In this document: piece by piece, positions 1-6,774 of the stretch
Numbering within the stretch: the stretch's first letter is position 1
Layout of the letters: every line of letters begins with the position of its first letter
Origin: Spirosoma sp.
Lineage (GTDB): Bacteria > Bacteroidota > Bacteroidia > Cytophagales > Spirosomataceae
NCBI GenBank assembly: GCA_025351545.1
Contig: JANXVQ010000060.1
Span: forward strand, 1 to 14,419
DNA length: 14,419 nt
Reading direction: 5' to 3'
Made by a program: the position numbers and the translations under genes
Notes under the pieces: generated by a model
Databases searched by the model: none
Told to the model about the DNA's origin: nothing
The model's input: only the letters and a program-made list of their open reading frames with translations

Positions 1-498
1 TGCCTCTCGTTTACTAAAGATCCGGTCCGTGCAGAAGATCTCACACACGATATTTTTCTAAAACTAGTTGTTAAACTCAGTAGCTTTCGAGAACAGGCTA
101 AATTCTCAACTTGGTTATATTCAATTACTTATAATTATTGCACGGATCAATTACGGTCGCACAATCTACGTAGGGAAGTCTATATAAATGATGGTTGGGA
201 GCGTCTGGACGTTGGAACAGACGACGGATTGGCTGAAATAGCTGAAATGGAAGCCCAGCAACTTGAGCGAGCGTTACACAAGCTGCTGCCCGACGAGCAA
301 ACCATGCTGCTCATGAAGTATCAGGATGACATAAGCATCCGTGATATTGCCAGTTTGAATGGATTGACCGAGAGTGCAGTAAAAATGCGACTCAAGCGAT
401 CGCGCGATAAACTGCGTAAACATTATCTTGAAGGGGCAGTATTTTGGTTACTACTAGCCATTAAAGTTGCCTTACTAATTCGTTGGCCTTTTCATTAA
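1..498 (+). CDS. ECF-type RNA polymerase sigma factor, 5'-truncated by window edge
   Basis: The reading frame is open from base 1, so the true start lies upstream; 165 codons are visible before TAA. Visible residues 1-52 resemble sigma-70 region 2: acidic residues and a THDIF segment, then FREQAKFSTWLYSIT and an NYCTDQLR end, as in the -10 binding helix. Residues about 95-140 form region 4, with LPDEQTMLLMKYQDD leading into a helix-turn-helix (SIRDIASLNGLTESAVKMRL) that would read the -35/-33 element. The family directs RNA polymerase to stress or envelope genes and is often held by an anti-sigma partner. Oddly, the protein does not stop after region 4: visible residues 145-161 are a hydrophobic run (AVFWLLLAIKVALLI) that could sit in a membrane. 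The next small gene starts 8 bases after the stop, so the two are probably co-transcribed. Family assignment is firm; target genes cannot be seen. Confidence 0.9.
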   Translation, partial: CLSFTKDPVRAEDLTHDIFLKLVVKLSSFREQAKFSTWLYSITYNYCTDQLRSHNLRREVYINDGWERLDVGTDDGLAEIAEMEAQQLERALHKLLPDEQTMLLMKYQDDISIRDIASLNGLTESAVKMRLKRSRDKLRKHYLEGAVFWLLLAIKVALLIRWPFH

Positions 499-506
499 CA
501 ACCGTC

Positions 507-722
507 ATGGAAACTCCTAACCCATTTAAAGAACTCGAATCAGATGCTATATGCCCTCCTCATTTGAAAGATGAGCTGGTCTCCGAAATTGATCTTATTC
601 GAAACGTCATTGCCGTCATAGACCTTTATGTCGGTGATCTGTTCGGCCTTGCCTCTGCCTTAGTAAACCCACCTCAAGCAACTCCTGAAGACACAAATCC
701 TCCTTATGAAACAACTCCCTAA
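507..722 (+). CDS. Small acidic hypothetical protein following the sigma factor
   Basis: This encodes 71 residues of unassigned function. I chose the ATG at 507 over an in-frame TTG at 483, because the TTG lies inside the sigma factor gene and adds a segment with no visible feature. The N-terminal half is acidic and polar, with NPFKELE, a CPP motif at residues 16-18 and then HLKDELVSEIDLIRN. Residues 31-53 are hydrophobic and amphipathic, and the tail (54-71) is rich in proline, threonine and acidic residues. It starts 8 bases after the sigma factor stop, and its last 17 bases overlap the start of the MscS-like gene in another frame, so the three are very likely translated from one message. 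By position it could modulate the sigma factor, but it lacks a recognisable anti-sigma zinc motif (one Cys, no HxxxCxxC). I recall similar short proteins after sigma genes in Bacteroidota but cannot check this. Confidence 0.75.
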   Translation: METPNPFKELESDAICPPHLKDELVSEIDLIRNVIAVIDLYVGDLFGLASALVNPPQATPEDTNPPYETTP

Positions 723-1533
723 TTTGGCCGAAGTAGTACGTAATACATTTCAAAATCTCATTAACCAATTCGTCGAATTTGTACCTCGCATATTTGGGTC
801 ATTGCTGATACTTGTAATCGGCATCGGGGTTGCCCGACTGGCGGCCTATATTATTCAGCGGGTTTTGGACCGGGTAGGTTTCGATAAAATCGGTAATCGG
901 CTAAATGAAATCAGCATAATAAAACAGCTTAAAACCGAGATCAAGTTAAGCGAAATTATAGCTAAAGTTCTCTATTACTATATCCTACTGATGTTCATTA
1001 CGGCTGCTACCGAAACCCTTGGGGTAGCCGCTATCACCGAAATGGTCTCGTCGTTAGTCAACTTTATTCCTAAGCTGATTGTGGCAGCCATTATGTTGCA
1101 GGTAGGCGTTTTGCTGGCCGATGCCTTACGGGGAGCCGTTTTCAGCGTATGTCAATCCTTCAAGATTGCCTCCGCTCGTTTATTGAGCATGATTGTCTTT
1201 GTCTTTTTTCTGATAATTACCATCATTAGCGCGCTGGGGCAGGCAGGCATCAATACCGAGCTACTAGAATCAAGCTTCAATCTTATTATTGGTGGAGTTA
1301 TTTTCGCGTTTGCCATTGGCTATGGCTTTGCGTCACGCGATGTGATGGCCAATATTCTTTCTTCATTTTATACAAAAAATAAGTATCAAGAAGGCCAAAC
1401 GATTCAGATAGAAGATGTAAAAGGCGAAATTTTGAAGATTGACGCCATGTCGCTGACGCTTCGTACTGGTGAAACAACCACTATAGTTCCGCTGCAAACG
1501 CTGCAGATGAAAAAAGTAGAAGTGTTTAATTAA
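706..1533 (+). CDS. MscS-like mechanosensitive channel / conserved TM-helix protein
   Basis: A 275-residue integral membrane protein. Hydrophobic segments lie at about residues 26-47, 88-112, 119-141, 160-182 and 190-208. The last is rich in small residues (AFAIGYGFASRDVMANIL), like the pore-lining TM3 of MscS. A short beta-domain follows (about 225-270), with KYQEGQTIQIEDVKGEI and TIVPLQTL resembling the MscS sequence around 'GDxIxxxxxxGxVxxI...vPN'. The protein ends there, without the larger C-terminal alpha/beta cage of E. coli MscS, so it resembles small CmpX-like members of the superfamily. Likely role: inner-membrane channel that relieves turgor on hypo-osmotic shock, or a sensor of membrane tension; ion conduction is not proven. 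It overlaps the preceding small gene by 17 bases. An mscL gene lies about 1.1 kb downstream. Confidence 0.85.
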   Translation: MKQLPNLAEVVRNTFQNLINQFVEFVPRIFGSLLILVIGIGVARLAAYIIQRVLDRVGFDKIGNRLNEISIIKQLKTEIKLSEIIAKVLYYYILLMFITAATETLGVAAITEMVSSLVNFIPKLIVAAIMLQVGVLLADALRGAVFSVCQSFKIASARLLSMIVFVFFLIITIISALGQAGINTELLESSFNLIIGGVIFAFAIGYGFASRDVMANILSSFYTKNKYQEGQTIQIEDVKGEILKIDAMSLTLRTGETTTIVPLQTLQMKKVEVFN

Positions 1534-1575
1534 TTGATTAACAATGAATTGACGAAGTGTTTAACGGCACACTAT

Positions 1576-2583
1576 ATGCAATTGACAAAAAAAATACTGT
1601 GTCTTTTTACTAGTTGGCTCTGCTTAAGTCATGCTGTAGCACAAGACTCAACCAGAGCCATAACAAATTTCAAAGACACAGTAGCCGTTAAAGTTGACAC
1701 GTCATATTGGCAACGATCATTCAGTGGCGGTGTCAATTTCAATCAGGCATCATTTAGTAACTGGTCGGGCGGGGGTGTTAACTCCATCGCTGTGGGTGGT
1801 GTGGTAGCGGCCCGCGCCCTATATGAGAAGGGAAAAACTTCCTGGGACAATACCGCTGACCTGCAATTGGGGTATGTTAGTCAATTGGGAAACAGCCGTA
1901 AAGCAGCCGACCAGATTATGTTGATTTCGGTCTTAGGTCGTAAAATAGCACCCAGGTGGGATCTCTTTGTTTCGGGAACGTTCAATACTTTTTTTGCAGC
2001 CGGTTATCGCTATGATAAACTTCCTGCCGACCAGACCAGCCTGAAGGTATCTAATTTCTTTGCGCCTGCTCAATTTACGTTTGCCTCTGGTTTAGCCTAT
2101 AAACCCAATGACTGGTTCGCCCTGCGGCTTAGTCCAATAGCCCCTCGCGTCACATTCCTGGCCGATCAGAGTGTTCGGGTACGGGAAGATGCAATTACGG
2201 GCTTATACGTTTTTGATCCAACCCAAAAAGCTTACGGTGTAGACCCGGGAAAGAGTAGCCGGGTAGAATGGCTGGCGTTTCAACTGCAAGCTGCCTTGAA
2301 TCGAAACCTGAGTGAGAATGTGTCCATAAATGCTCGCTATCAAATTTTTACAGAATACTCACACCTGGATAATATTAACCATCGGCTCGATCTTATTCTA
2401 ACAGCTAAAATAAGCCGGTATCTGAATACCACCTTTGGATTGATTGCTCTTTATAACAGAGACTTTAGTTCGGAGTTACAGATTCAGCAAACACTAGCTA
2501 TTGGACTCTCGTATAATTTAAGTTCTTTCCGAAAGAAAAAAGATCCTGTTAAACCAACGGATCCCCTACCAGGCCGGTTTTGA
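1576..2583 (+). CDS. DUF3078 family secreted, probable outer-membrane protein
   Basis: The product is 335 residues from the ATG at 1576. A longer in-frame reading from TTG 1534 is less likely, because the ATG places a normal signal peptide at the N-terminus: basic residues (QLTKK), a hydrophobic core (ILCLFTSWLCLSH) and a cleavage site near AVA-QDS. The mature part carries the pattern I associate with DUF3078 of Bacteroidota: WQRSFSGGVNFNQASFSNW, SGGGVNSIA, then KGKTSWDN. Alternating polar and aromatic strands follow to the end, as in an outer-membrane beta barrel. The tail is basic and proline-rich (KKKDPVKPTDPLPGRF). The biochemical function of the family is unknown. It sits between two mechanosensitive channel genes, 42 bases after the first, which suggests an envelope role but does not prove one. 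Confidence 0.85.
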   Translation: MQLTKKILCLFTSWLCLSHAVAQDSTRAITNFKDTVAVKVDTSYWQRSFSGGVNFNQASFSNWSGGGVNSIAVGGVVAARALYEKGKTSWDNTADLQLGYVSQLGNSRKAADQIMLISVLGRKIAPRWDLFVSGTFNTFFAAGYRYDKLPADQTSLKVSNFFAPAQFTFASGLAYKPNDWFALRLSPIAPRVTFLADQSVRVREDAITGLYVFDPTQKAYGVDPGKSSRVEWLAFQLQAALNRNLSENVSINARYQIFTEYSHLDNINHRLDLILTAKISRYLNTTFGLIALYNRDFSSELQIQQTLAIGLSYNLSSFRKKKDPVKPTDPLPGRF

Positions 2584-2645
2584 TTTGAACCTAATGTTAT
2601 CTAATTTGACTCTTAAGTTCTTTTTAATCTGAAATAACAAACCTT

Positions 2646-2978
2646 ATGTTAAGTGAATTTCGCACATTTATTGCCCAGGGTAACGTGCTCGACTTAACGG
2701 TTGGCGTTATTATCGGTGCGGCTTTCGGTAAGATTACTACCTCGCTTGTTGAAGATATTATCCACCCAATATTAGATTTAATACTGAGTGGTATTGATTT
2801 TAGTCAATTAAAAGTTGTACTGAAAGAAGCCGTTGTCACCATCTCCGAAGTGGGTATCCGTTATGGTAACCTTTTGGATACATTTATACAGTTCTTACTC
2901 ATCGCCTGGGTTGTGTTCATGATTGTAAAAGTAGCTAACCGTGCCCGGTTGTCTGGTTCACTGGTTGCCAGAGAATAA
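2646..2978 (+). CDS. mscL: Large-conductance mechanosensitive channel MscL, short form
   Basis: The product is 110 residues. The N-terminus (FRTFIAQGNVLDLTVGVIIG, then AAFGKITTSLVEDIIHP) matches the MscL amphipathic helix and TM1 almost position by position, including the GVIIGAAFGKI constriction segment. A periplasmic loop follows (GIDFSQLKVVLKEA and onward). TM2 is at about residues 72-98 (RYGNLLDTFIQFLLIAWVVFMIVK). The pentameric channel opens under extreme membrane tension and releases solutes. The usual length is about 130-150 residues. This protein stops at ANRARLSGSLVARE, soon after TM2, and lacks the KEEVLLxEIRDLL-type C-terminal helix that forms the cytoplasmic bundle. The bundle is not essential for gating in E. 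coli MscL, so the channel may work. A separate 62-base spacer precedes it and a hairpin follows 24 bases after the stop. Confidence 0.95.
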   Translation: MLSEFRTFIAQGNVLDLTVGVIIGAAFGKITTSLVEDIIHPILDLILSGIDFSQLKVVLKEAVVTISEVGIRYGNLLDTFIQFLLIAWVVFMIVKVANRARLSGSLVARE

Positions 2979-3002
2979 AGCTTATTTTGAGAAATTTCTC
3001 CC

Positions 3003-3031
3003 AGAAGCCCTTACTTATGGTCAGGGCTTCT
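3003..3031 (+). terminator. Hairpin after mscL, likely terminator or attenuator before murD
   Basis: A perfect 9-base inverted repeat (AGAAGCCCT at 3003-3011, AGGGCTTCT at 3023-3031) with an 11-base loop is followed by a T-rich but interrupted tract (TTCATTTATGCTTTATTTT). It lies between the mscL stop and the murD start. The tract is not a clean U-run, so termination may be partial. Confidence 0.6.
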
Positions 3032-3069
3032 TCATTTATGCTTTATTTTGCTAGTTGTAAGGTTTTATT

Positions 3070-4422
3070 ATGTCAGTTCAGAAATTAGTTATTCTTGGCG
3101 GGGGCGAAAGTGGTGTTGGCGCTGCTTTACTGGCGCAAGCCAAGGGCTTTAATGTCTTTCTGTCCGATAGAGGATTGCTTAAAGACAGTTATCGAGCCAC
3201 GCTCAAGGCCGCAGGCATTCCATTCGAAGAAGGGCAACATACTGAAGATCAAATTTTAGGGGCCACCGAAATTGTAAAAAGTCCCGGAATTCCATCGACA
3301 GTTCCGTTGGTACAAAAGCTTCGGGCACAAGGCACACCTGTCATTTCGGAAATTGAATTTGCAGCCCGCTACACCAAGGCAAAACTTATTGGCATAACCG
3401 GTAGCAATGGCAAAACGACCACTACGCTTCTGCTATATCATCTTCTTAAAACAGCAGGGCTAAATGTCGGGCTGGCCGGGAACATTGGTGATAGCTTTGC
3501 CGAACAGGTTATTAATGACACATTCGACTATTTCGTGCTGGAACTGAGCAGTTTTCAACTCGACGATATGTATAAAACGCACCTCGATATAATGGTGCTG
3601 CTTAATATCACGCCCGACCACCTCGACCGTTACAACTACGATTTCCAGAATTATGTAGACTCGAAATTTCGTATTTTACAGAATGTCCAGACTAATGATG
3701 ATTTTATTTATTTCGCTGAAAGCCAGCCTATTCTCACTGAGTTAACGAAGCGTCAACCCGTAGTCAATCAACTGCCTGTTTCACTACAAACAGTGGTGTT
3801 GCCCGGTGGATATTTAGCTGAAGGCCAATTAATCACAAGGAACAAAGCGCAGTCTTTCTCTATTTCACAAAGCGATACACCTTTACGTGGGCCACATAAT
3901 GCCATTAACATGTTGGCGGCTGTGCTGGCTGCCCAATCGGTGGGTGTAGCAAACGATGCCATTGAAACTGGCCTAAAAACGTTTCAGAATGCGGCTCACC
4001 GACTCGAATCAGTCGGCATTATCAATGACATTCAGTTCATTAATGACTCAAAAGCGACCAATGTAGACTCGGTTTTCTACGCACTATCGAGCATGGACGC
4101 ACCGATAATCTGGATCGCTGGTGGTTTAGATAAAGGCAACGATTATAGCCAGTTAGACGAATTAGTGCGACAGAAAATAAAAGCCCTGATCTGTCTGGGT
4201 GTAGATAATTACAAATTAGTAGATTACTTTAGCGATACGATTTCATACATTTATGAAACACAGGATATTAACGATGCAGTAGCGAAAGGATTCGAATGGG
4301 GGCAACCCGGCGATGTAGTATTACTATCACCAGCTTGTGCGAGTTTCGATTTATTTAAAAATTACGAAGACAGGGGCAACCAGTTCAAAGCCGCCGTTAA
4401 AGATTTAATGCATGATGTATGA
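3070..4422 (+). CDS. murD: UDP-N-acetylmuramoyl-L-alanine--D-glutamate ligase
   Basis: MurD, 450 residues (E. coli 438), is a cytoplasmic enzyme that joins D-glutamate to UDP-MurNAc-L-Ala using ATP. The N-terminal Rossmann domain starts LVILGGGESGVGAALLA (residues 6-22) and contains KSPGIP (70-75). The ATP P-loop is GITGSNGKTTTT (108-119). Further Mur ligase landmarks are LELSSFQL (157-164), NITPDHLDR (179-187), Lys199 in DSKFRIL (equivalent of the carbamylated lysine), GPHNAINMLAA (274-284), AHRLE (309-313), NDSKATN (325-331), GGLDKGNDYS (351-360) and LLSPACASFDLF (418-429). The GGLDKG and SPACASFD signatures separate MurD from MurC, MurE and MurF. It is the first gene of the cell-wall and division run here. 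The ATG at 3070 leaves only two residues before the first beta strand region and has no Shine-Dalgarno sequence. Confidence 0.97.
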   Translation: MSVQKLVILGGGESGVGAALLAQAKGFNVFLSDRGLLKDSYRATLKAAGIPFEEGQHTEDQILGATEIVKSPGIPSTVPLVQKLRAQGTPVISEIEFAARYTKAKLIGITGSNGKTTTTLLLYHLLKTAGLNVGLAGNIGDSFAEQVINDTFDYFVLELSSFQLDDMYKTHLDIMVLLNITPDHLDRYNYDFQNYVDSKFRILQNVQTNDDFIYFAESQPILTELTKRQPVVNQLPVSLQTVVLPGGYLAEGQLITRNKAQSFSISQSDTPLRGPHNAINMLAAVLAAQSVGVANDAIETGLKTFQNAAHRLESVGIINDIQFINDSKATNVDSVFYALSSMDAPIIWIAGGLDKGNDYSQLDELVRQKIKALICLGVDNYKLVDYFSDTISYIYETQDINDAVAKGFEWGQPGDVVLLSPACASFDLFKNYEDRGNQFKAAVKDLMHDV

Positions 4423-4485
4423 ACGTTACAAATTAGCTGTAATACACAAACAAATCCTCTATCCTGCATACTACATTAAAAAAAC

Positions 4486-5607
4486 ATGTTTCTTCGTAAT
4501 TGGATCCGCATAAATCTTAAAGGTGATCGCCAAATCTGGTGGATTGTCCTTTATCTGTCTATAATGAGCATACTGGTCGTTTACAGTGCGACCGGCACGA
4601 AAGCCTTTCGAGAACTCGACGGTAATACCGAAGCTTTTCTGATAAAGCACGGCTCGTTAGTGATAGTGGGTCTGGTATGTACCTATTTTGCGCATAAAAT
4701 TGATTATATTCATTATGCCCGGTTATCGAAATTTGGCTTGTGGCTTTCTGTTCCATTGCTGCTGTGGGCCTTTTTTAAAGGCGTAGCCGTGAATGATGCC
4801 TCCCGTTGGGTAACGATTCCGATTATCAATCAAACGTTCCAGCCGTCCGATCTGGCCAAACTGGCGCTGATCTCCAATCTGGCCGCTATGCTGGCCAAAC
4901 GGCAACGATTCGTAAGTGACCCCATCATGCTCTTCAATTTAATCCTGTGGATTGGGGTTATTTGTTCACTCATTATTCTCTCGAATACCTCCACCGCTCT
5001 GCTACTGGGAGCAACCTGTTTTTTACTGATGTACATTGGTCGGGTGCCCGTTCGCTACTTAGGCTATATGGTGGTGGTTTGTGTCCTGTTCGGCGGCATT
5101 GCTTTGGCTATCGGGCAGCGGGGTGGTACGGCAGACAGTCGCATTAAAACATTTATGCGGTCGGATACGATAGTTCCTCAAATGGAGCAGTCGTATATCG
5201 CCTTAGCTAATGGCGGATTAACGGGACAGGGACCGGGCAATAGCCATCAGCGGAATACACTGCCTAATTCTTTTTCGGACTTTATTTATGCGATCATCGT
5301 CGAAGAGTATGGCCTGTTGTTGGGCGGCATTCCGGTGGTGCTGGCTTACTTATGGTTTTTGTGGCGAGGAATGAAAACTCTTCAAAAGGCTACCCGACCG
5401 TTTGGTGGGTTACTTTCGGCAGGATTAACGTTTAGTATTGTCTTCCAGGCGTTTGCCAGTATTTGCGTATCTATCGGTATGGCTCCAGTAACCGGACAAC
5501 CCTTGCCGTTACTAAGTATGGGGGGTACATCGCTCATATTTACCGGTTTAGCCATTGGCATTGTTCTGAGCGTTAGTCGGGAGGAAGCCGACGAAAGTAA
5601 AATTTAA
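4486..5607 (+). CDS. ftsW: Septal peptidoglycan glycosyltransferase FtsW (SEDS family)
   Basis: A 373-residue polytopic membrane protein of the SEDS family, which polymerises lipid II at the division site together with a class B penicillin-binding protein (FtsI). Visible landmarks are the first membrane segment (about 18-35, ending VVYSATG), NDASRWVTI (103-111), FQPSDLAKLALI (118-129), NTSTALLL (167-174), EQSYIALANGG (234-244), GQGPGNS (247-253), SDFIYAIIVEEYG (264-276) and PVTGQPLPLLSMGGTSL (334-350). Asp265 in the SDFIYA segment corresponds to the conserved catalytic aspartate of RodA/FtsW. Position 122 is Asp where most members have Glu (QPSE). The dcw context between murD and murG supports FtsW over RodA. 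A 63-base spacer follows murD, and the stop is 2 bases from murG. Confidence 0.95.
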   Translation: MFLRNWIRINLKGDRQIWWIVLYLSIMSILVVYSATGTKAFRELDGNTEAFLIKHGSLVIVGLVCTYFAHKIDYIHYARLSKFGLWLSVPLLLWAFFKGVAVNDASRWVTIPIINQTFQPSDLAKLALISNLAAMLAKRQRFVSDPIMLFNLILWIGVICSLIILSNTSTALLLGATCFLLMYIGRVPVRYLGYMVVVCVLFGGIALAIGQRGGTADSRIKTFMRSDTIVPQMEQSYIALANGGLTGQGPGNSHQRNTLPNSFSDFIYAIIVEEYGLLLGGIPVVLAYLWFLWRGMKTLQKATRPFGGLLSAGLTFSIVFQAFASICVSIGMAPVTGQPLPLLSMGGTSLIFTGLAIGIVLSVSREEADESKI

Positions 5608-5609
5608 TT

Positions 5610-6701
5610 ATGAAAATTATTATCAGCGGTGGCGGCACCGGCGGCCATATCTATCCAGCCATTGCCATTGCCAACGAACTAAAGGCAATTGACCCCACGA
5701 CAGAAATTCTGTTTGTGGGAGCCGAAGGTAAAATGGAGATGGAAAAAGTTCCTCGTGCTGGCTATAGCATTGTGGGGTTACCCGTTGTTGGTATCAAGCG
5801 CGAATTGACGCTGTCAAATTTAGCCTTTCCGTTCAAATTAGGCCGGAGTTTAATTCGTGCAAGGCAAATCGTGCGCGACTTTAAGCCCGACGCAGCCGTG
5901 GGTGTCGGCGGCTATGCCAGCGGCCCTTTGCTTTTGGCGGCTTCCATGAAAGGCATACCAACGTTGATTCAGGAACAGAATTCCTACGCTGGTCTGACCA
6001 ACAAAGTATTGGCCCGCTGGGCAAAACGTATTTGCGTAGCCTACCCCGGTATGGATGCATTTTTTCCGGCCGACAAGATTAAACTGACGGGAAATCCCGT
6101 TCGTAGTGACATCCAGTTTGCCAGTCAGCAAGTGGCAACGGGCCGAAAGCTATTTGATTTAGAGAGCAACCGCCCAACACTATTAATTATTGGTGGTAGC
6201 CAGGGAGCGCGAACGATAAACGAAAGTATCGAAGCGGGCCTAAAACGCTTCGTAGAGGCTGGCATTCAGGTAATCTGGCAAACGGGACCAGCCTTTATTG
6301 AGCGGGCACGGGCATCCGTAGCCGCAACTGGATCAAGCTTAATTAAGGCTTACGATTTTATCTATGATATGGATAAAGCCTATGCCATTGCCGATTCTGT
6401 CGTGTCGCGGGCGGGAGCCTTGTCTGTATCAGAATTGTGTCTGGTAGGACGTCCGGCTATTTTGGTGCCCTTTCCGGCAGCCGCAGAAGATCACCAGACT
6501 AAAAATGCGATGAGCCTGGTAGATCATAAGGCTGCATTGCTTGTCAACGACCGAAATGCCCGGGATGAACTGGTTTCGGCTGCACTGAATTTATTGGCAA
6601 ATGCAGTTCAACAACAGCAACTGAGCCAGCAAATAAGAACGTTAGCCAAACCAAATGCCGCTCGTGATATTGCCAATGAAATATTAAAATTAACAAAATG
6701 A
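5610..6701 (+). CDS. murG: UDP-GlcNAc:undecaprenyl-PP-MurNAc-pentapeptide GlcNAc transferase
   Basis: MurG, 363 residues, is a peripheral enzyme of the inner face of the cytoplasmic membrane that converts lipid I to lipid II by adding GlcNAc. It is a GT-B fold glycosyltransferase with two Rossmann-like domains. The first starts MKIIISGGGTGGHIYPA; the G-loop GGGTGGH is at residues 7-13. It also carries GVGGYASGP (98-106) and the QEQNSYAG segment (121-128). The second domain has GNPVR (161-165), the third glycine loop GGSQGAR (195-201), SRAGALSVSE (266-275) and the UDP-GlcNAc binding segment PFPAAAEDHQTKNA (287-300). Every family hallmark I looked for is present, and the length is normal. The start lies 2 bases after the ftsW stop, so translation is probably coupled. 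Confidence 0.97.
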   Translation: MKIIISGGGTGGHIYPAIAIANELKAIDPTTEILFVGAEGKMEMEKVPRAGYSIVGLPVVGIKRELTLSNLAFPFKLGRSLIRARQIVRDFKPDAAVGVGGYASGPLLLAASMKGIPTLIQEQNSYAGLTNKVLARWAKRICVAYPGMDAFFPADKIKLTGNPVRSDIQFASQQVATGRKLFDLESNRPTLLIIGGSQGARTINESIEAGLKRFVEAGIQVIWQTGPAFIERARASVAATGSSLIKAYDFIYDMDKAYAIADSVVSRAGALSVSELCLVGRPAILVPFPAAAEDHQTKNAMSLVDHKAALLVNDRNARDELVSAALNLLANAVQQQQLSQQIRTLAKPNAARDIANEILKLTK

Positions 6702-6717
6702 GGAAATAAAGGTAGTA

Positions 6718-6753
6718 AGAAGAAAGAAGGGGACTATGAGCCTTCTTTCTTCT
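6718..6753 (+). promoter_or_regulatory. Perfect 13-bp intercistronic hairpin between murG and murC
   Basis: AGAAGAAAGAAGG (6718-6730) and CCTTCTTTCTTCT (6741-6753) are exact inverted repeats around a 10-base loop, GGACTATGAG. The loop holds the most upstream in-frame ATG of murC (6736). The Shine-Dalgarno-like AAGGGG overlaps the 5' arm and the loop, so it would be partly hidden in the folded RNA. A pyrimidine-rich tract follows instead of a U-run, so it is better read as an attenuator, mRNA stabiliser or processing site than as a classic terminator. The role is inferred; the pairing is seen directly. Confidence 0.6.
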
Positions 6754-6774
6754 CTCCCTTTCCCACCACAACGA

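Noticed and set aside
1534..1575. Longer DUF3078 protein starting at TTG 1534
   Set aside because: It would put 14 polar residues before the signal peptide; the ATG at 1576 gives a normal signal peptide.
2578..2608. Possible mscL promoter (TTTG, 19-base spacer, TAATTTG)
   Set aside because: The -7 part is one base short of TAnnTTTG, so the match is too weak to list.
6736..6774. MurC start at ATG 6736
   Set aside because: The extra 13 residues are mostly encoded by the hairpin arm and are not typical of MurC; kept only as an alternative.
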